From Siphonodentalium dalli (taxonomy: Eukaryota; Mollusca; Scaphopoda; Gadilida; Siphonodentaliidae), in the NCBI GenBank assembly GCA_032622095.1, contig CP136065.1, positions 157,301,577 through 157,365,576 on the forward strand: DNA of 64,000 nucleotides. Direction: 5' to 3'. The notes beneath the pieces were generated by a model. That model was not told the DNA's origin. It made no database searches and saw only the letters and a program-made list of their open reading frames with translations. The position numbers were made by a program, and so were the translations under genes. Below, one piece after another: positions 56,100 to 64,000 of the stretch (within the stretch, counting starts at the first letter, position 1; every line of letters starts with the position of its first letter).

Positions 56100-57490
56100 A
56101 ATAATGGAAAGATTATTATACCGTCTTAAACGAAATGAATGATGGACTACTTGCATCATATCTTCCAGCTGCATGTCTGTCCATCTGTTCGAGCAGATGT
56201 CTCAACCACTGGTTTTCAGATATGAAGTTTGGTATGAATGCTCACCATCATTTGAATTTTCAATGATGTATGAAATTGTGTTTTCCATTCTTGAAATCCA
56301 CACAAAATGGGGGGGGGGGGGGGTAACTGTATTTTGAAACTTGGCACATATAGCAATTACCATGGAAACTGTGATAATGAGAAGGATTGGACTGATTTCG
56401 TAAGAGTTATCACCCTTAGTCCATTGGAAAAGACACAACTGGTTGGTTACAAACAACTCATTATTTTCCACAGGCAACAGTGTTAACTGCATGTCCCACC
56501 CGCGACGGGTTAAGCCTATTTGCACTTCAAGTGATCAATGTTCCCATCATGAGATACACCATTTGAAAACAAACGCGCCCTTTACAGTATCTTTTAAAAC
56601 TTAAGTCATGCCTATCCACAACTACCCAATTTACGGCGCAAAAATCAGCAACGTAAAATAGCCAGACCCCGTCCATAACTTCGGCACCCGGGCCCACCAG
56701 ACTCTTCCCATCCATCTAAACAAAAATGATCGCTTTATTTACATAGGCTATGACTTTTTGTTCCCACTCTGGGGATTTCCCCTGAAATATAAACGATTAG
56801 CGGCCAGATTTTTTATGCTGACTAGAGTTTCCCTACACAACTTCAAGAAGCGCAATTCTATATAATTAGTTGCTTGTAACCCGTTTCAGTGTTGCAAACA
56901 CCAAAAAAAAGTCTATGTACTAACATATATAGACTGGTCAAATTCGTGTTGTTGTGTACGTGTATTGTGTCACGTCCCTCACATCCACCAACACTATGTA
57001 TGGCTTCTATCCAATCAGCTACCTTCGTGAACTTCTGACCTGAGATTCATGCCTTCTGGGAGAATTGTAGCTTGGATTTTAGGGCATACTTCAGAACAAT
57101 TTGCTTGACCATTGATCGGATATTAGTGCTATTTCGAGGCATTATACATAGCTGGGGCTATTTATGACAGGCAATTATTGTTTGGTGGACTCGATAACTT
57201 GATAGCCAATGCACAACACGGCATTTTGACCAGTCCTGGCAATTTGATTTAGCTGATATAATAATGTTCCTATAGAGTCGGGGATTCTGGACCAATAGTT
57301 GTATTAAATCATGCAATTGTTATCAAATGGTCTCAAGGCTATAATTTGGCATGTGATATTGGATCAAAATACAACACAATTAAATATTGCTATATAAGTT
57401 TTTAACAGTTATTCCTCCACAAAATGTTTATTGGAACTTTCCATATAGTTTCTGGGATATAAAATAGTAATTTTGAATTCGAGAGTTATG
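56100..57490. other. Gene-free stretch
   Basis: It contains one diverged monomer-type piece (about 56330-56420: 'aaacttggcacatatagcaattaccatggaaac') next to a short G run. Nothing else is recognised. Confidence 0.45.
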
Positions 57491-57498
57491 GCCCTTAA

Positions 57499-57890
57499 CC
57501 CTTTAACCAACAGAACGGCCCTGTGCCAATGCATTCTCTTATATATGCGAGTCGACCATAGGTCGCCTCGCATATATAAGAGAATGCATTGGCTTAACAC
57601 ATTAAAAATTATAAAATTGTTAAAGAATGTAAGAAAAAATGGTAAAAAGTGTTAAAAAAAGATTTTTTTTAGGCCAATGCATTCTCTTATATATGCGAGG
57701 CGACCTATGGTCGACTCGCATATATAAGAGAATGCATTGGCACAGGGCATAACTGTAACTATCACAATGTGGTCAACGAGCCGGTTCCAATGATATCCAT
57801 ATTTGTATGGTTCTATTGAGACAGACCGAAGATATTTTAGGCTGTTGAAGCTTTATTTGGCCGGTTTTGGCCGGTTTGTTGGGTAAAGGG
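57499..57890. mobile_element. TTAA element with two TATATA palindromes in opposite order
   Basis: TTAA lies at 57495-57498 and 57891-57894. The ends are CCCTTTAACCAACAGAACGG and the inverse of CCCTTTACCCAACAAACCGG. Inside, gccaatgcattctcttatatatgcgag...ctcgcatatataagagaatgcattggc occurs twice (57525-57594 and 57671-57741). The two palindromes are nearly perfect. Confidence 0.85.
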
Positions 57891-58224
57891 TTAAAGATGG
57901 TGTATCTCTTCCCTGAATGTTTTGTATAGAGTCAGGTGTGTAAACCAATCAACTGGAGCTTCTGTCACTGGGAAATAAATTTTTCTTTGAATTATTTTCT
58001 GTGAATCGGATCAGTTTATATGGCTATATATTTTTTAGAAGATTACTACATTTTGATTGAAAACTTATCTTTTAAGAAACTTTTATGTGAAATATTTGTA
58101 ACACCGGGTGTTTCTCATGTTTGTTTTTAGGAACAGCAGTGCCAAATTAAGTTGCCTTTAAAATGAGTTTCTTAGAAATGTTGTTGTAGAGAGTGGTGCC
58201 AGAAATTTAAGCCAGGAATTTTTT

Positions 58225-58450
58225 GTGAAATTTGATCGCGTTGGAGCGATAACTTGAACAATTATCATCTGATTTTGTTGATATTCGGTATATGAGATTT
58301 GCTCAACAATATCTTGATCGAGTTTGAAAACTGGCTAGGTTTGCTTATTGGGGGTGGAGTTGCAGCTATTTAGTTCATTTTCGTGAATTATGATCGCGTT
58401 AGTGCGATAAGTTCAACAAAGATCAACTAATTTTGTTGATATTCGGTATA
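58225..58450 (+). repeat. Two diverged monomers (about 165 bp)
   Basis: 'tgatcgcgtt.g.gcgataa.ttcaac.a..atca.ct.attttgttgatattcggtata' occurs twice. The pattern resembles the array at 32577-33470. Confidence 0.75.
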
Positions 58451-58889
58451 TTAGACGTGTTCACACATTAGGTATTCATAAGTTGTGCAGTGGTGGTGAA
58501 TCTGGTTCAATCCCAATAAGCACTGATTTATGATCGCTGTGAAACGAGGGTAACCTGGTATCAAGGCAATTCAGTTTTGTAGTCATTTTTGTGCAGTTAT
58601 TGCCATTTTTCCACATAGAATCGTACATTTTGGGATGTTGTCTGAACCTGCATTCTTAGAATTTGATTGATATGGTGCCAATTTGAGGTTATATTTCAAC
58701 TTTTATGAGTTTTTTCAGATTTGGTTATTTGTATGCAGCTCAGTTATAAGACAATGTACAAGTATTTATTCCATATAATATATTTCTATATGTGATCGCT
58801 TGTTGAAAATTAATATTTCCACTGCTGTAGTCACTCATGAAATAATTATGGTAGATCTGCGTATGTATTTCTTAGAAGCCACAGTGAAA

Positions 58890-59105
58890 TACGATTTTGT
58901 TATTTCACTGTAGGCTTCGTTATATTTCACTGTAGCCTGCTTGTGGTTTACGCGAGCGAAAAATTTGAAGACAAATTCTATAACCGCGCATTATAGTAAA
59001 TTGTCTGCAAACCTATTGGTTATAACCCATAACGTTATTTGAAACGAGTTATTTCTTATAATTTAATCCATCATTTCACAGGAGAACCACAATAAGTAGA
59101 GGGCA
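58890..59105. repeat. Dispersed repeat shared with 21885-22095
   Basis: It shares 'ttcttataatttaatccatcatttcacaggagaaccac' and the preceding inverted 'tttgaagacaaattctataac' with the intron copy. Confidence 0.65.
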
Positions 59106-59144
59106 GAAGTAAAACAAGCGAAAAACTTTTCTTAGAAAATCACA

Positions 59145-59700
59145 CGCATCCGTCCGTCTAGCCATCCGCCTGGCTGTCCATCTGTCCAATCGTTAACATT
59201 TTTGGTTTCCGATTGATAACTCCAGTATGGATTATTTGATCTGAACCAAAGTTGGTATGTGTATTCCCAGCTAATAATACAGGCCAAGTTTGAATATGTG
59301 TTCGATCCAATTATATTTACATGAGTTACGGCCCATTTTCGACTTGGAATTTGACAGTCTGTTAACGTTTATGGTTTCCGATCGATAACTCCAGTTTGAA
59401 TTATTTGATCTGAACCAAAGTTGGTATATTTATTTCCCAGTTAAAGTTACAGGCCAAGTTTGAATATGGGTTGAGTCCAATTATTTTTACATGAGTTACG
59501 GCCCTTTTTCAACTTAGAATTTGACTGATTTCATAATAATTCTGGTTTCTGACCGATAACTCCAGTTTGGATTATTTTATCTGAACCAATGTTGGTATAT
59601 GTATTTCCCAGCTAAAACTAGAGGCCAAGTTCAAATATAGGTTCTGTCCAATTATTTTTACACAAGTTACAGCCATTATTCGACTTAGAATTTGAACGCA
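59145..59700 (+). repeat. CCGT microsatellite plus three 160-170-bp monomers
   Basis: After 'catccgtccgtctagccatccgcc', three monomers (starts near 59200, 59370 and 59545) share 'tggtttccgat.gataactccagt.tg.attatttgatctgaaccaaagttggtat' and 'aggccaagtttgaatat' and 'catgagttacggccc.tttt.gacttagaatttga'. Confidence 0.85.
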
Positions 59701-59891
59701 TTTGGGCATTGAAATTAGGGTATATCAGATACATTGTATAACTTTTTAAGCTCAAATTATAAATTTATTTTGTGGTAGTACAATTTGAAATGGCTAAAGG
59801 GTGCGATGCTCTTGTTTTTTTTTTTAACCTAATGTCCTGTTTTCTGATATGATACAAATGTAAAATTCTTCTGTAAAATTAGCACTGCTCT

Positions 59892-61378
59892 CAGGGGGGG
59901 TCGGAACAAATTTCCAGGCACGTATGATGGGGTGGGTGGGTGTCTCTTGGGTCCAAAAAACAGTTTTTTCCATATGCCAATTTTTTTTTCCATTCCTGCT
60001 ATTGAGTCTTATTTTGATGTGTTTTGAACAGAAACAGGTCATATATAGTTAATACTAATGCTATACTACATATAGAGGTTATCAGAAGTTGGATCAGTTG
60101 CACAATGGCCAACAATAACCCAAATTCAACTTGATAGAACTAGACACTGCGCTATTGGGAAAATAAAATTTAATCAGGATTCCATCTACTGATACAACAA
60201 AATAAGAATAACTATGCAGAACTCAGCTGAAAATAAGCAATAAAATGAAAGCACACTTGACCATATGTGACTTGGAAATAAAGATATAATAAATGATGGA
60301 ATAAAATAGACTTTTGACAACGTAAAACAAAATCTTAACAAATAAATTGAAGGCCAACCGGGCCAGCTTGAACAATTTCACATTGTTTTCCATGTTAATG
60401 TGGATCAGCTTGTAATGTTAATCACAGTAACGAAGATTTTATCGTCACTGATATCGTGAGCAAAAAAGAAGTAAAATTGGGCTATCCATCCATATTATTC
60501 CCAATTATTACGAAGCCTATTACTTCAGGCAGTGGCTACCAGCCTGCCATTACATGCTATAACATGTTTCCTCAGTTCTGGTTTCTGAGATGCCCCAAGA
60601 AGAGTCACACATGTATATCATGGTTATGTTTGGTATTAGCATTATTCTTCAAACTGGGATGAACAGTTGTATTTCCACATGTTTTGATAAACAATTTGAT
60701 TCCAGCAATACAGTACTGCCCTAATTAAACGACTCCATAACCACAGCAGAATAATGGGTAATTTTCAGGATTTAGTCGGAAATTAAAATTAAAGTACCCA
60801 TTATTCTGCTGTGGTTATGGAGTCGATTAATTAGGGCATTACTGTATATCACATAGCAAATATCAAAAATATCAAATAATCTGAAATTTGTTGTACCGGT
60901 ACCAGGCCGGTACCATGTATTCTGTAGAATACTCAAATGTGATTATGTGACTAGATCATGTGACTATATATTATGAAAATGAATGTTAATAAAAACCTTG
61001 GCACTCTGCCTATATATCCCTAGAAATGTGATTATGTTGACACATTTCTTGATTATTGACACTTATATGATAAATTCAAATAGTATAGTTATCTCATTAT
61101 GCACTGTTCTATTCAAATATAGCGCAATAAATTATGATAATGCAGGATAATCAGCTATTTGGTTGCTCAATTGATAATTTTTCTCAAATTTAAGGGGGGT
61201 GGGTGTCGAAAACTGACCGGAAAAAACTTCCTGAAACGGAAAAAAAAGGGTGGGTGTCCAAAATTGCCTGGAAAAAAAGGCTGGAAACGGAAGAAATTGG
61301 GTGGGTGGGTGGTCCGAGGCCGGAAAAAAAAAAAAATCATCGTACGTGCCTGGAAATTTTTTCCGACCCCCCCCCCTG
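59892..61378. mobile_element. G-rich-ended TIR transposon, 7-bp TSD CTGCTCT
   Basis: CTGCTCT is duplicated at 59885-59891 and 61379-61385. The ends are CAGGGGGGGTCGGAACAAAT and the inverse of CAGGGGGGGGGGTCGGAAAA, continuing TTTCCAGGCACGTA.GATG on both sides. Internal GGGTGGGTGGGT blocks lie at about 59930 and 61300. It shares end design and TSD length with 23004-24667. No transposase is seen; the frames at 61159-61403 read the lysine/tryptophan-coding subterminal repeats. Confidence 0.87.
60711..60844. mobile_element. TA-flanked palindromic MITE nested in the G-rich-ended element
   Basis: TA lies at 60709-60710 and 60845-60846. The ends are CAGTACTGCCCTAATTAAAC and the inverse. At 134 bp this is the shortest copy, with the centre deleted. 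Confidence 0.87.
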
Positions 61379-61489
61379 CTGCTCTATCAATTTAAAGCTC
61401 TGAGATAAAGACACAGTATTCCTTTATGCATCCCATACTAGTTTGGCAGAATCGTGTCTTGAGCAATTTTGGAAGAGAATTAACCCTTT

Positions 61490-61688
61490 CAGTGCCAAGT
61501 CCGATTTTTGTATCAACCCATATTTCCTTGATCATTTTTCAAATTTATTGATTATAATAATGTGATACATTATTTGATCTAAGAGCTCTTTCCATCAATG
61601 TATCACATTATTATAATCAATAAATTTGAAAAATGATCAAGGAAATATGGGTTGATACAAAAATCGGACTTGGCACTGAATGGGTTAA
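61490..61688. mobile_element. Near-perfect palindrome flanked by TTAA
   Basis: TTAACCCTTTCAGTGCCAAG on the left is matched by the inverse of TTAACCCATTCAGTGCCAAG on the right. Arms of about 85 bp are almost identical ('tccgatttttgtatcaaccc', 'atatttccttgatcattttt'), separated by a loop of about 25 bp (tttgatctaagagctctttcc). TTAA plus CCC suggests a piggyBac-type MITE. Confidence 0.88.
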
Positions 61689-62249
61689 TGTTGGCCTTGA
61701 GATAGGGGTCAAAGATTTCCTGTCTTCGGAAATGATTGGTTATCACTTACCCAATACATCACTGAGTCAATAACTTTCTCATCGAGGAAACTGTAGGATA
61801 TCATGTCATCCTGAGAATATAATTGATAGAATCTTAATCTAGACAGGATTGAGAATTCAATCATACACAGCATGCACAATCTATAATATGACGGACAGAA
61901 CAGTCAGGTTACAGTCTGACTACATGTATGTTCTCTAGTAGCTAATTGCATACCCAAATATCAACCAAATAATATGTGATTAGATTCTATCAAACATAAC
62001 ATAATGTTCAGATTCTTGAAACAGTATTGAACTCAATTAAATTACCATTTGAGCCTTTTGCTAGTTCAGGTCATGTACTTTTTATGGTAGTTATTCATTT
62101 CCACTCAATTTGTATACTTGCTGAGAATGCTTTTCCCAAAATTTCCCTTCTCAAACTATGATTAAAGTAATCTTTTTGACATTTTTATTGTTATGTAATA
62201 TGCTTGATGTGGTCTTCAGATAGTATAGATTCCTTCATGGGGTGTAGTA

Positions 62250-62461
62250 CAGTAATGCCCAAAGTATACGACCCTTTAACCACAGCAGAATTATGGGAAT
62301 TTTTTTCAGGATTTAGTCGGAAATATGGCTTGTTGCCATTGATTCGGAAAGCTCTCGGTGAGAGCTTTCTGATGAATGGCAACAAGTCATATTTCCTAAA
62401 TCCTGAAAAATTTCCCATAATTCTGCTGTGGTTCAGGGGTCGATTATTTAGGACATTACTG
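62250..62461. mobile_element. TA-flanked palindromic MITE, near full length
   Basis: TA lies at 62248-62249 and 62462-62463. The ends are CAGTAATGCCCAAAGTATAC and the inverse. The centre is GCTCTCGGTGAGAGC. The minus-strand frame of 110 residues here reads the palindrome. Confidence 0.87.
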
Positions 62462-62699
62462 TAGCTTAACAAAATTAAGTAGTTTTCTGTGTAAGTCAAT
62501 TTAAACTTTCCGCCTCCTGACATAGCTCAGACTTGGACACCCCTTAAATCAGCTTGATTTACTACTTGACACATACTTGTAATTGAATGTCTTGAAAAAA
62601 CTTGAAAATTACTGATGCATGGCCTTCAATTGCAGAACAGAAAGCAATGAACAACGTTGAAAATTGACTTGAAATGGCTGTGGAAGGCTTTTGTCTTCC

Positions 62700-62965
62700 G
62701 AAATTGTTATTATTGGTTAGGGGCATGGGTCAAGTTTGATTACGGGTGAGGTCTGCCCATTTTTACCAGAGTAATATTGTCCTTGTCATATTAGAATTTG
62801 TCCATTATTTTGGTTTCCGGATGATAACTTTAGTTTTAGTTATATTATAGTTTTCAAATTTGGTATATGGATTACTTCCATGAAAAAACAGGTCAAGTTT
62901 GAATTGATTCAGTCCACTGATTTTTACCGGAGTTATGACACTTGTTGACCTGGGTGTGTGGCCTT
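62700..62965 (+). repeat. Two diverged monomer-type repeats
   Basis: 'caagtttga.t' and 'tttttaccagagtaata' (about 62730-62775) and 'tggtttccggatgataactttag...ggtcaagtttgaattgattcagtccactgatttttaccggagttatgacac' (62809-62941) belong to the same style as 59145-59700. Confidence 0.7.
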
Positions 62966-62969
62966 CTAT

Positions 62970-63670
62970 TTTATTAGACTGACCTATTGGACTCATGTTT
63001 TCCATCTGTATGTTGAGTTTTACAGAGGGTGGTATTAAAAGTGGTAACATTTGAATGGAGAAATCAGTGTTAATTTTCGGGGAAAGATTACTCAATCCTT
63101 ACAAAGTGCAGAAGATATGATATGGACACCTACGCTTTGTAACGTTTTAGTAAACTTTCCCCAAAAATTAACAGTGAATTCCCCATCCGAATGTTACTGC
63201 TTTACCGTCCTCTTAAGGACTAGGGATACTCAAAGGTTCAAATTTCATCTTGTGAAAAAAAAATCATAGGTGAGGGATTATTAAGCACTTGAGTATATGC
63301 ACTGAGTTGCTGTTTGGTCAGACCTCCAGAACTGTTATTACTTTTGACCTGACCTCACAGTTTTGTGGTCAAATGAGGTCATCTAATTAAATATATACAT
63401 GTCCAGACACAGTTTTGTGTTAGCTTATCTGATATTTATCCTTCATGCTGATTGCAGGTCAAGTTTATTTATCCCAACTCTGGACCATGGCACAATTTCT
63501 ATTCTTATTACTTCACCTCACTGCATGCTTCCCAGAATTGCTGATGTCTTAGTTTGATAAAACTTAATGGGGAGGTCAAGTGAGCAATTTTAAATTGGGA
63601 TTTCCATGCAAATCTGGATTTTTGTATTATGAATCAGTTGTCCATGGAATAAAGCAGGCATTTTAGTAAC
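62970..63670. other. Gene-free stretch
   Basis: It contains an inverted repeat, 'ttaattttcggggaaagat...' (about 63068) with 'tttccccaaaaattaa' (about 63155-63172). No exon is recognised. Confidence 0.45.
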
Positions 63671-63678
63671 TGTCTTAA

Positions 63679-64000
63679 CCTCTTCGCTGCTATGACGTCC
63701 GTAACTATTACTGATGTAAAAGTGCACGCCGTGTGCTATATGGTCCGTAGGTACTACGTACCTACTTCAGCACACTAGAAGTAGGCCATTATACATAACT
63801 GGAACTCAGAGATTGGTGCATCGGAATAACTATCTCCAAGTTTCTAACAGTGTATGATGTTCCACATTGTGAACGATAATAGCCTTTCAACCGAGTCAGT
63901 TTTATAGTTCTTGTGGTATTCCCGTTATAGTTTCCCATTGGAAAATGGCAATAACGTCAACAGCCCAGCACACGACGTCATAACGCTCTAAAATCAACAA
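63679..64000. mobile_element. CCTCTTC-family element, inverted copy, cut by the window end
   Basis: TTAA (63675-63678) precedes CCTCTTCGCTGCTATGACGT. The interior is the inverse of 30771-31065 ('gtgcatcggaataactatctccaagtttc', 'atgatgttccacattgtgaacgataatagcc'). The right end is outside the window. Confidence 0.7.

Noticed and set aside
62191-62523. 110-residue minus-strand ORF
   Set aside because: It is a read-through of the TA-flanked palindromic MITE.

Overview
This is animal nuclear DNA: AT-rich, intron-dominated and crowded with transposable elements. It has no bacterial-style operons, and almost every open frame is short and random. The one gene I can identify with confidence is a partial orthologue of GEMIN5 (gem-associated protein 5, the snRNA-binding WD40 subunit of the SMN complex). 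Six consecutive exons lie on the + strand between 4768 and 25987. They encode roughly 307 residues: the last part of the WD-repeat region and the start of the charged, lysine-rich linker behind it. All exons have AG/GT borders and their reading phases join without a break (0-2-1-0-1-1). The first and last parts of the gene were not found here. The GT-rich and CCGT-rich arrays of about 170-bp monomers, the 'GAGTTAT..CCCTTTTTCGACTTAGAA' motif and the TTTTTAGCTCACCTGAG repeat are typical of molluscs, and I infer a bivalve (possibly scallop-like). This is an inference from repeat style and not a species call.

Layout. 1-4767: a 170-bp tandem repeat, a GC-rich open frame on the minus strand that looks transposon-derived, and otherwise unassigned DNA. 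4768-25987: the GEMIN5 exons, separated by introns of 2-7 kb that carry a 997-bp hAT element, a 4.3-kb TAA-flanked element with a dead LINE inside, palindromic MITEs and a TTAA element carrying a second transposon. 25988-64000: 38 kb without a recognised GEMIN5 exon. It is either one very long intron or intron plus intergenic DNA, and is filled with nested elements.

The richest material is transposon stratigraphy that can be read directly from target-site duplications (TSDs). Examples are a hAT with a BED zinc finger (36832-39234, TSD ATCTTCTC) broken by a second hAT-like element (37325-38666, TSD ATTCCGAT); two elements with G-rich CAGGGGGG ends and 7-bp TSDs (23004-24667 and 59892-61378); a 901-bp element with a 6-bp TSD inside a tRNA-derived SINE (46843-47743); TA-flanked palindromic MITEs, one of which interrupts a LINE; and several families of TTAA-flanked hairpin elements. 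At 40240-44144 a 640-bp terminal-inverted-repeat element flanks two tandem 1.3-kb units in the order M-U-U-M, the most unusual arrangement in the window.

No complete gene, no CRISPR array, no intact transposase and no functional RNA gene was recognised. I found no convincing new multi-gene system; the interest lies in the mobile-element architecture.
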